A stretch of 64,000 nt of DNA. It comes from Gymnothorax reevesii (taxonomy: Eukaryota; Chordata; Actinopteri; Anguilliformes; Muraenidae). The notes under the pieces were generated by a model that was not told the origin of the DNA, did not search any database, and was given only the letters and a program-made list of their open reading frames with translations. This document shows positions 54,967 through 64,000 of the stretch, one piece after another (the first letter of the stretch is position 1; each line of letters opens with the position of its first letter). The translations under genes and the position numbers were made by a program. The stretch spans positions 5,749,501 through 5,813,500 of the forward strand of contig CM056574.1 of the NCBI GenBank assembly GCA_029721435.1, given 5' to 3'.

Positions 54967-56143
54967 TTAACTAATCATAGGCTTGACTCTCTTGAAGACA
55001 GAGAGTGTATCTGAAGCCCGAATTTGTCTTGGGAGATTGTTCCATAAAATTGGCGCTTTGGAAGAGAATGCTCTGCTTCCAATTGTAATTCTAGGTATAT
55101 TTGGAGTTTTCAACCCTGTGAGCGAAGTAATCTCGGCGGGGAGTAAGGAATGAGACGACTGCAAAGATATTCTGGGGCCAAGTCATTTAAAGCTTTGTAA
55201 GTTAGCAGGAGTATATTGTACTTAATACTAAATTTTAAAGGCAGCCAGTGAAGATTTTTGAACACTGGGCTAATGTGATCATAATTCTTAGTCCTAGTCA
55301 GAACCCTAGCTGCAGCATTCTGCACTAATTGAAGACCTTTCAGGGCCGAGCTACTGCAACCAGACAGTAAGACATTGCAATAGTCCAGCCGAGCTGACAT
55401 GAAGGCGAGAACCATTTTTTCAGCGTCCTGAAGGAACAACATTTTTCTGAGTTTAGATATTTTTCGAAGATGGAAAAGAGCCACTTGAATGATATTGCTG
55501 ATAAGAGTTCTGAATCAAGAGTCACCCCAAGGTTTTTAACGACAGCTCTGGCAGAAACAGAGAGGCCATCTAAGTTAAGAGAAAACTTAATGAATGAGTC
55601 TCTAAGAGATTTGGGACCCAGTACCAATATTTCAGTCTTATCTGGGTTTAGTGAAAGAAAATTTTGCATCATCCAAGCTTTCACAGCTTTAAGACACATC
55701 TCTAATCTAGTAACCGGATCATTTCCACCCGGTTTAAAGGATATATAGAGCTGCGTGTCGTCTGCATAACAATGGTATTTAACATCATGTCTACTTATGA
55801 TATTTCCAAGGGGAAGCATGTATAGAGAATAAACCAAAGGGCCCAGAACAGATCCTTGAGGTATTCCAAAGTTTACCTTGGAATACTCTGAACATTTGTT
55901 ATTTACCAGGACAAACTGAGATCTCTCAGGCAGATAAGACTTAATCCACGAAAGGGCAAGTCCAGAAATACCAACTAATTTCTCTAACCCACGAAGAAGA
56001 ATATGGTGGTCTACAGTATCAAAGGCAGCACTTAAATTGAGAAGGACGAGAACAGAGATGCAGCCACTATCCTGTTGACAGACAAACAAAGAAACAGACA
56101 AATGGGTAAAAAATCTAATCGCCTTAGCAGAGGTAATAATCAA
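54967..56143 (-). mobile_element. LINE (L2/Rex-like) reverse-transcriptase fragment
   Basis: Minus strand frames encode RT motifs: LVLLNLSAAFDTVDHHILL, FGIPQGSVLGPLVYSLYMLP, and the catalytic YADDTQLYI. They continue downstream through LDYCNVLLSG, LQLVQNAAARVLT, and LHWLPLKFSIKYNILLLTYK to WNNLPRQIR. At least two frame changes (near 55480 and 55130) make it inactive. It is 5' truncated. Confidence 0.88.
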
Positions 56144-56149
56144 ACTTGT

Positions 56150-56420
56150 CCGGGATAAATTTGGATTACACAGAATTGGTTGATGGTAATGGCTTCATTT
56201 TGTCTTCAGACCTCTGCTATGCTTTCGATGCAGTGGGCCATCGGCTCATTTTAAAATCTTTAAAGAGCTTTGGCAGTCATTTCTCTTCGGCTATAAAAAC
56301 TTTTAGAATAGCAATAGATGGATGGCATATCCCCTGCATTTAATTTGTCTGGAGAAATTGGCAGGATGGCCCCATCTCCCCATACCTCTTCCTGTTTGTG
56401 GCCCAGCTTTTGGGTGATAG
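56150..56420 (+). mobile_element. L1/Tx1-like LINE reverse-transcriptase fragment
   Basis: Plus strand translation gives SSDLCYAFDAVGHRLILKSL, then in another frame a CPISPYLFLFVAQLL-like block near 56370. It lies back to back with the minus-strand LINE on its left. It is a short, dead fragment. Confidence 0.55.
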
Positions 56421-56429
56421 TATTACACT

Positions 56430-58540
56430 GAACAAAAAGTGGCCCATCTCACACAATATCCCAGGTGATCAAGGGGGATATGGCGATCCTGAGCTCAGGT
56501 AGTGGCACGTGGTCTCGGTTCATGTGGGATGTCGTCTGTTGTGCCACGCTGCTGGAAGCAGTGCCTCAGACGACATATTGTTGAATTGTGGACGTTCAGA
56601 TGTCTCTCGACGTCCCTATAGCTGTTATTCCTGCGTCAATTTTTCAGAAGGCCGTGGCTTTTCGCAAGGCAGCCTTGTAGCTAATTTCCAATTAGCTATT
56701 TGCAAGGTAAGACCCTGGTGTCCAGATTGGGTGCTATGAATATTGCCGTTTTTTCATTATTAAAGGCATGTGAACGTCATGGATTTATCATCTGTAGGTT
56801 AAAATGGGACACTTTTGAAGAGTACAGCGGTGGGGTCACCCTTTGACTGTTTAGTTTGTTTATAGCTATCGTTCCCAATTTTGTCACCAGCGTCTTGCCT
56901 TGCAAAAAGCCAGTAGGAAATTAGTCATAGGGTCTTGCCCTGGTCTTGCCTCGTGACTAGAAGCAAGAAAATCTGGTGACATATAGGCCTATTTTGTATT
57001 ATGAAGTCATGGTTTAATTGCAAAAGTGAGTTAGACATGGGTTGCAAAAAAGCTAACCCAACTCAGTGTCATAGGGGAAAAAGGTCAGATTGGCCTATAC
57101 CCTGGGTTGGTCAATTTTGTTTTGCGTTTGTTTGCTTAGTTTCTATGACTTGTAGTTTCATAAAATGTAGACCTATGAAACATTGCTTCATATGGGCTAA
57201 TTTAAGAAAATTCAGAAGACTGATTCAGATGATAGTTTATCTGGCTAAGACGCATTGAACCAGTGAAAGCTGCTGTTTAAACAGGATATTTCAGCATGTA
57301 GGAAATCCATAGATAGCCCTCTGAAACGTAAAGGGATGAACAGGGTTTTTTTTAACAAGTCTTTTGTTGAAAACCCCTGGTCACTAGAATGTAATTACAC
57401 CTTGTATAGACCTGTTAAAATGTTGAAGTACTTAATGTCAAATTATAGCTTCCATTCAGTTTTAATATATTATTTGGCAGCAGGGGCGTTGTGTAATACC
57501 TCCGGTAACCACGGAGACACGCCTGCTTCCTAGGAGGCATTCTGTAGTCTGTTGAAAACCTTAGAAGAAGATGTCAGAAGGGGACTGAACGAATTCGTGG
57601 AAGTGTGGGTGAGGGCGGTCGTGGTCATTTATTCATGTTTTGTTAAGCATTGACAATAAGATGATGTTTACTGCTTGAAAACAGAAGACCTTAGAAGTTC
57701 GCAGACAAGCGGTTTTCTTTTCGCATTAGATGAGTCGAAGGTAACGTTACTGTAAAAAAAAAAAAAAAGCCAATAGTTAGCTTGCTACGGTCAACTTCCG
57801 ATGTTAGTACTGGACTAAAGGCATTAATTATTTTTATATGTTTCTGCTGTTTGCGAGTTTGCAATGCGGGCAAAGCAAGCTAATGATTATACCAGCTGCT
57901 ATGGTTAACTTTGCTGTTTGTCAGTCCTTAGACTGTTTTTGATCGTTGCTGAGTGTGTAACGTAGCTGATGTTAGTGGATGGGGTGGAGTGTCACGGCGT
58001 GAGGGGAGGAGGTGAGATGACACTACTGACACCCGTCAGTCTTCTCACGGCGTGTATTGGCCTGTAACATCTCATACGCTCTGATACTGGAAAAGACAAC
58101 AATTGCCGCTGCGCATGAATCTTGTCTGCTGCGAGAAATTGGACTACAGTATCACTAGCGATCTGAATATTAGAGGCTTTAACAATCACATTTGTTGCTG
58201 AGCAGTTTGCTCAGTAGATGGTAGCCCTGCTCGAAAATATTGGCACGACGAATGGCATCGGTGAGGGAGAACGTCGGCAATTTCAAATTTATTCCCAAAA
58301 TTGACATTCTTTATTGCACATAAGGGAAGAAATGTTCTTATGAATATATTTATGTACTACCACCTTGACTAAGGTAATGGCTTAGCCTGCCAAGGCTGTA
58401 CATTGTTTTATGATGTTTATCTACACAAAGTGGAATGGTTCTATCTGGAGGAAAAGGTCGCCCAGTTTTTGGGTGGTGATTTACAGCACTGGCAAACCTC
58501 CATATTACTATTAACAGGTCATTCACTGCCCACTTTAAAC
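56430..58540. other. No recognisable gene
   Basis: AT-rich sequence with short open frames only. The stretch 57480-58210 is more GC-rich, but I find no exon with support. Confidence 0.4.
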
Positions 58541-58546
58541 AGTGTA

Positions 58547-59122
58547 GGGGGCTGCCAAGCTGTCACGGAATTACAGTCCCACTACATTTTGGGTTGTAAC
58601 TCTACAACTAAATAAGATAAAATCAAGTATGATATGTCATATTGAAGGTATTAACTTGTTCTTTTCTTGAGAAATTTTCATAGAAGAAACAAGCAAAAAC
58701 TACTCCGTCACGGAATTACACAAAATTGACGTGGTTTTTTTAATGTTGTGTTTAACTATCCAGAAAGTGATGTTCCTGTCATAGTTAAGTTATGAAACTT
58801 CAATATGTTCATATTTAAGGTGTTTTTGTTAATACTGTAAGTTATAGAAACAAATATTGACTTTAACCCTGTTTTATGGGCAAGAAATTTCAAAAAGTCA
58901 ATGTCATGGAATTACAAGAGGCAAATTGTCACGGAATGACAGCAATAGTATTAATTAGTTTCAATGTATTTATTTCAATATATTATACATATATACATAA
59001 TTATTTACATTTTTACAGTTAAGCAATATATAACAATGAGTTTTCCACTGATAATGACCAATCATAATATATACTTACATTTTTTTTTTAATCTCCATGT
59101 CAACATTGGCTTGGCGGCCCCC
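58547..59122. mobile_element. MITE with GGGGGCYGCCAAG ends, copy B
   Basis: This 576-bp element matches copy A (24179-24781) almost throughout, lacking one ~27-bp segment. Its ends are GGGGGCTGCCAAG and CTTGGCGGCCCCC, flanked by TGTA on both sides (58543-58546 and 59123-59126). It carries the same internal GTCACGGAATTACA-type motifs. Confidence 0.85.
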
Positions 59123-59708
59123 TGTAGCTACTGAGGAGAACAGATGAAGCACTGAAAACTGCCTTTTTCCCCCAACTGTCAGTGCATTTACGTGATGTTA
59201 GAGAAAATCAAATTATTTTGTCAGTCTGACTATAAGTGAACGTTTTTAAATGCATGTAAACATGTTTGTTAGACTGGAATCCCGCAAAATCAAATTTCTC
59301 ATATTCCGACTAACACACCCAGATAATGCAGTGTATAGTCGCATTATGCCTGCTCAAACGCTTGAATCGAACCAAACTGGACTATGTGCTCTGAGCTGCT
59401 CCACATTCTTTGTGCAGGGCTTTGACCTGGAAATGATATGGACATGTAAACTCCAAACTGCTTAGCGAGAAACTCTGAGCTCTGACCAGCTAGCAAGTTT
59501 GTACTGAACAGTTTCAATTCTCGTCTGCAAGGGTATTGGTGCTTGGACAGTAATGCCTTGGGGTCTCTTAACTTCATCCCTTAATTCGCATGATTTATGG
59601 AATGACTTGTGCATCATCCGAAAATTTTCCTTCCACTCGCCATCGGAAAAACGACACTCCCACCAGTCATTACTCCTGACCCACATCCAACATGAACGGG
59701 AAGCCTGA

Positions 59709-59810
59709 AGTGTGTTTCCCGAAAGCACACATGCTAACTTACGTTGTTGGAACCACAGACTGTGAATGGATGAACTATGTTAGTTGCTACACTTCTGGGA
59801 AATGCACTCT
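59709..59810. mobile_element. ~100-bp MITE relative of 23749-23868
   Basis: Shares TTTCCxGAAA, ATGCTAACTTAC, CAGACTGTGA, TAGTTGCTAC and GGGAAATGCA with the copy in pkd2 intron 2. The ends are degraded. Confidence 0.55.
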
Positions 59811-60537
59811 GGGGTAGTAGAGAGGGCACGCAGTAGAGCATAGCGGCGTTTCAGCCAAACTTCAGCTAACGTCATGACCAATGGGGACAGCGTGCATCTC
59901 AATAGTATGAAAAAATAGCAAACAACCCGTATTCAACGTGCAGAGCTGTAAAGTTGACCATGTTCTCGCCACTTGATCAGTCATTGCATTCAACATGCTT
60001 CTAGTTACCCATCAGCCTACTTGTTTGTCAACTGTTTAGTTGGTGACGTAATAGGTCAATCAGAAAAAGGTCCAACACGAACAAGCTGAAAGGGATATCG
60101 CCACCTATCGTAGCGGAGACGGCCATGCTTTGGTCAATTAATTGAATTTCGTCCTGCGCATGTACAGTATCTCGCAAAAGTGAGTACACCCCTCACATTT
60201 TGACAATTAATTTATTATATCTTTTCAAAGGAGAATGCTACCGAAGTGAAACTTCTATATATTCTAGAGTAGTCATGGTAAAATATGTGTAGCAGTGTAG
60301 ATTTACTGCACCGTCCAAATACCTGAACAAACAGTCACTATTTCAAAAATGGATGGCAACAAAAGTGAGTACACACCCCAATTGATAATGGTCAACCAAG
60401 CAATGAAACGCGACTTGTTCATCATGTTCATGCTTTTGTCTGTTCGACTGGGCTATATGAGGTTGTGTTACATGTTGAAGGGTTAGATTGTAGTGCTTTA
60501 GGTTCAATGCTCTCAATCTGGTCACTGTAGGGTCAAC

Positions 60538-60828
60538 ATGGCACCTCATGGGAAAGAACTCTCTGAGGATCTGAAAAAGAGAATTATTGCTCTCCACAAA
60601 GATGGTCTAAGCTACAAGAAGATCTGCGAAACCATGAAACTGAGCTACAGCACGGTGGCCAAGGTTATCCAGCGGTTTTCCAAGACTAGTTCTGCTCGGA
60701 CAAGGCCTCGTCAGGGTCGACCGAAGAGGTTGAGTCCTCGTGCTCTGTGCCAGGTGCACAAGTTGGCTTCAGTAAACAGACGCAGGAGTGTTGGCAGCAT
60801 TGCTAACAAGGTTGTAGCTGTGGGATAA
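60538..60828 (+). pseudogene. Tc1-like transposase, N-terminal part
   Basis: Starts MAPHGKELSEDLKKRIIALH, with two helix-turn-helix units (SYKKICETMKLSYSTVAKVI and a second after RPRQGRPKRL). It ends at a premature TAA after NKVVAVG. Homology continues in broken frames to 61092, including LWSDETK-like code (near 61000) carrying the first catalytic Asp. Confidence 0.85.
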
Positions 60829-61092
60829 CAGCCTGTCAGTGCTCAGACCATACGCCATGCTCTGCGCAAAGTTGGTCTGCTTGGCTGTCAGCCAAGATGG
60901 AAGCCTCTTCTGAAGCTAGCCCACAAGAAAGCCCCGAAAACATTTTGTTGAAGACAACCAGTCCAAGAACATGAACTACTAGAACCATGTTCTGTGGTCT
61001 GACGAGACCAAGATAAACTTGTTCGGCTCAGATGGTGTCCAGCTTGTGTGGCGGCGCCCTGGTGAGAAGTATCAAAACAAGTGTGTACTGCC

Positions 61093-62557
61093 CAGGGTTT
61101 CCGCTAGAAAATATTGGCACCGGACAACATGACCGGAAGGTTTTCAATTTATCGGACAAATGTTTGAAATTCCGGTCAAATATCATCTGAATTTATTGAG
61201 CTTTATTGATTTAGCGGAATTTATTGATTTATTTAAAATGTAATCTTTTTACTGTAAAGTACGATATATCAAATGGGTGCTGTCTCACGTGTGTAACTTC
61301 TAAAATAAAAACTTGCACAAGCCCGCGCTCTTTTAACATGACCGTAAAACAATTGCAACTACAATTTGCAAACAAACCAAAAAAAAAAAAAACCACACAC
61401 ACACACCTGGACTGGCTCATACCATTTTAATAACGCGCCGTGCTGCCAACTTGTAATCAAATGGATGCAAAAAACTAAAAAAATCCCGCGACATGTTTCT
61501 GGCTCGGGACATTTTAGCCTACTTTTTACGCATTTTCGCTGCACTGAGGCAGCAGCTGAATTAAAATCAAAAGTCTCAGGCGTCTCTCCGCAACTTGCAA
61601 TGCGCATCAGTCGTGACCTTGTTCTCCCCCAGCTGATTTCGCTGCGCTGTTTTGGTCCGGTGTTCTGACAATTTGTGCAGCTTTGTCAAAAAATGCTACC
61701 GTAATGCAAAGCGATCGTAAAGTCTTCGTTTTCACCTAAATATTGCAATATGAATCAGTGTACGGGAGTAACTTTATTTGTTGGCTTATCATAACATAAG
61801 CAGATGTTATAATGAGTTGGATTAGCTTGTTTGAAGATACAGCATATGCCCATATACGTCATTGTCATCTAATTTCTGCATTCTCAGGAAAACCTAGCGT
61901 GTTCATGCAAATATATTTACGCTTACAGGTTGAAAGGCGCACTGAAAAAAAAATTATTCTTATGATTTCTGAAGATGCTTAAAATATGAGCGAAGAAACA
62001 GCCCGAGATTTTAGGTTTGCGTATGAATCGCAAAGTAGCATATTTTGATTGGTAGAAAAATTTGACAGAACACCAGTTCTGCAGCACACTGGAGACAGGG
62101 ATCACGCAGGCTATTTTGGCCAGTTTAGGCCACTCAGGGTAGCCCATTTCAGATTGCATCTCAATCTTTACATAATCCTTCTCCTTAGACCTGTTTGGTT
62201 TCAGAAAACAGTTTTTCATATTAAATTGTTTCGACATGTCCAACCTCTCCCGTTATTGTTGTTGTAATGGGCGGTGCATGCTTTGTCAGAGGAAATGAAA
62301 CAAATGTGACAAGTTTAGTTCCGTGAAAAAAGTTTCATTCCACCTACAGGCCTGGCCTTCACATTAATTAAAAAATAAGATTTGGGTTTTTTTTAATAAT
62401 AAAATGGCATGTGGAAATTGACTGCTTTAATAAAATTCAAATTATGCTGAGAGGGAATATTTTCACCGGACATTTTGACCAGAGGGGTTAAAAATTACCA
62501 GACTTCGGCAGATTTTACCAGTCATAGTCCGGTAATTACCGGATAACGGAAACCCAG
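61093..62557. mobile_element. hAT-type non-autonomous element inserted in the Tc1 transposase
   Basis: This 1465-bp insert has terminal inverted repeats CAGGGTTTCCG and CGGAAACCCAG and a perfect 8-bp target duplication GTACTGCC (61085-61092 and 62558-62565). No transposase ORF is seen. Subterminal CCGGACA/CCGGTAAT motifs lie near both ends. Confidence 0.9.
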
Positions 62558-62984
62558 GTACTGCCTACAGTTAAACATGGTGCTGACAGCATCATGGTCT
62601 GGGGCTGCATGAGCGCTTCTGGTCCTGGGAGCTGCACTTTATTAATGGAATAATGGATCCAACATGTACTGTGAGATTCTGAAGCAGAACATGACGCCCT
62701 CCCTTCAGAAACTGGGCCGCACGGCTGTTTTCCAACATTATAACAACCCGAAACGCACCTCCAAGATGACAACTGCCTTCCTGAAGAAGCTGAAGGTGAT
62801 GGCGTGGCCAAGTATGTCTCCAAACCTGAATCCCATTGAGCACCAGTGGGGCATCCTCAGGAGGAAGGTGGAGGAGCAGCAGGTGTCCAACATCCACCAG
62901 CTCCGAGATGTTGTCATGGAGGAGTGGAGGATCCCAGGAACAACCTGTGCAGCTCTGGTGAATTCCATGCCTCGGAGAATCTAG
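62558..62984 (+). pseudogene. Tc1-like transposase, C-terminal part
   Basis: Resumes after the hAT insertion with a VWGCMSASG-type block, then MYCEILKQNMTPSLQKLG and SPNLNPIEHQWGILRRKVEE (third acidic residue, E in NPIE), ending at TAG. The second catalytic region reads HYNNPKRTS where active relatives have an Asp (DND), so the catalytic residue is lost. Confidence 0.85.
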
Positions 62985-63269
62985 GCAGTGCTGGACAACA
63001 ATGGCAATCACACTAAACATTGACACTATGGACACAATTTGGCATGTTGACGGTGAGGTGTACTCACTTTTGTTGCCACCCATTTTGGAAATGGTGACTG
63101 TTTGTTCAGTTATTTGCACAGTGCAGTAAATCTACACTGCTACACCTATTGTGCAATGACTACTCTAGAATATATTCACTTTTCATTTCTGTAACGTTGT
63201 CCCTTAAAAAGATATACTAAATTAATAGTCGAAATGTGAAGGGTGTACTCACTTTTGTGAGATACTGTA

Positions 63270-63840
63270 TACTGGGTTAAGAACAGTCGTCCGACTGCAT
63301 GGCTTAATCGAGCTATTACCATAGTTCGACTTAACCGTGCATGTAAATGTACTAAGTGAATTGTCATAAACTGTTAAATAACATGGGACATATAAAAGTT
63401 CTTTGGCAAATACTTTTCACCAATTCCGCCCATTTGGACACTGGTCCCCACTGTATCTGACAGCTCAGAGAAGGTCGACTGGACTTTATAGACCCCTGTT
63501 TTGTCTTTAAATCTGTAAATCATGTCAGTCTGAAACACACGGTTCCAATTTCTGTTTTCTGCCTCACCTGATGCTCCATGTCCCTCTCCCTTGTAATACT
63601 GAGCAGAATTTGTCATCGTACAGGGGACACCCATTCATAACAGCCTGTCCCTCGGAAGGACAAAATGGCCGCCAGTAATTGGCCAGTAAATGCCTTTTTT
63701 TATCTGGGTAGATGATATTACACTTTGATTTTGCCTCCACTAAAAACACGGTCAAAAGTAATTCCATACCTTCATTCACAGTGGTCAAGTGCGCCTACTT
63801 GGCTTGAATGTAGGATGCGCACATTAAAGCAGGACCGTCC
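63270..63840. other. No recognisable gene
   Basis: Open frames on the minus strand (63374-63788) match nothing I recognise. They lie in the presumed intron following the DFG exon of the HIPK-like gene. Confidence 0.4.
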
Positions 63841-63841
63841 C

Positions 63842-63958
63842 CCGTCCGCTGCCGAAGTCAATCATCTGGAGTCTGAAAGGCTGTGAATGACCGGTACGAA
63901 GCTGTTCAGCTTGATGTCACTGAGAAAGAGCCCCACATTCTTCAGTGTATTCAAGGCT
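63842..63958 (-). pseudogene. HIPK-like catalytic-loop and DFG exon with frameshift
   Basis: The acceptor is TTTAGCTTTTCAG. The frame reads ALNTLKNVGLFLSDIKLNSF. A different frame then gives SQPFRLQMIDFGSG, matching the HIPK segment around DFG. One base gained or lost near 63885-63895 would explain the switch. No clear donor follows DFG. Confidence 0.6.
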
Positions 63959-64000
63959 CTGAAAAGCTAAAGGGCAACTGTGCGCATGTCTGGATTTTGA

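Larger units (their letters stand above)
60165..63267 (+). mobile_element. Tc1-like transposon with ~200-bp inverted repeats, split by a hAT insertion
   Basis: Both ends begin CAGTATCTC(G/A)CAAAAGTG and are flanked by TA (60163-60164 and 63268-63269). The AAAAGTGAGTACAC motif recurs at the inner end of each repeat (60360 and 63059), the IR/DR arrangement of many fish Tc1 elements. Without the insert it is about 1.6 kb. The transposase is broken. Confidence 0.9.
52756..63958 (-). pseudogene. HIPK-like protein kinase gene, partial and probably decayed
   Basis: Pieces of a homeodomain-interacting-protein-kinase-type catalytic domain lie in order on the minus strand. The exon at 63958-63842 has the catalytic loop and DFG. 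The exon at 53749-53499 has VPEVLLG...DTWSLGC. The exon at 53421-53184 has MRRMLTVDPEQRI...HPFF. A candidate acidic C-terminal exon lies at 52857-52756. The N-lobe would be beyond the right edge. Problems: the loop reads LSDIKLNS instead of ADLKPEN; the frame changes between loop and DFG; an in-frame TAA interrupts the middle exon; and phases do not join cleanly. Pseudogene is my preferred reading. A fast-evolving functional copy or sequence errors are possible. Confidence 0.6.

Overview
This is vertebrate nuclear DNA, almost certainly from a ray-finned fish. Most of it is intron or repeat. Coding exons are short and have canonical GT/AG borders. The repeats are typical of teleosts: Gmr1-type Ty3/gypsy elements, Tc1-like transposons, hAT-type elements and LINE fragments. 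The protein it encodes is a clear polycystin-2. I cannot name the species from sequence alone.

Layout. Positions 1-15.7 kb are retrotransposon territory. There are three copies of one LTR element of the Gmr1 type, a Ty3/gypsy group with integrase placed before reverse transcriptase. Copy 1 (minus, 1295-6073) has lost its integrase through an exact in-frame deletion. Copy 2 (plus, 8147-14170) carries one uninterrupted 1388-codon ORF running protease-integrase-RT-RNase H. Copy 3 (minus, 14413-15677) is only an LTR plus a gag fragment. A tRNA-Glu(CTC) gene lies at 17456-17527 (minus).

Positions 18.7-51.8 kb hold a complete pkd2 (polycystin-2, TRPP) gene on the plus strand. I placed all 15 coding exons. 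Phases agree throughout and join into a 908-residue ORF. Thirteen of the 14 introns (all but intron 11, 191 bp) contain, or could contain, repeats. Examples are a three-level nest (Tc1 / solo LTR / hAT-like) in intron 1, a ~5.8-kb terminal-inverted-repeat element in intron 8, a decayed minisatellite broken by a LINE in intron 10, and a dead Tc1 in intron 12. The most unusual feature is at the end of intron 14: a 59-bp tandem repeat in which every unit carries the exon-15 3' splice site plus the first ~23 nt of exon 15. This gives 25 copies of the acceptor/exon start.

Positions 52.7-64 kb (minus strand) hold pieces of a HIPK-like protein kinase gene. They show an in-frame stop, an apparent frameshift and an altered catalytic loop, so the gene is probably a decayed or strongly diverged copy. 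It extends past the right edge. Its introns hold LINE fragments in both orientations, a second copy of a GGGGGCCGCCAAG-ended MITE, and a Tc1 element split by a hAT-type insertion with a perfect 8-bp target duplication.

The only gene judged intact and cellular is pkd2, plus the tRNA. Everything else is mobile-element sequence, the kinase remnant, or sequence in which I see nothing.
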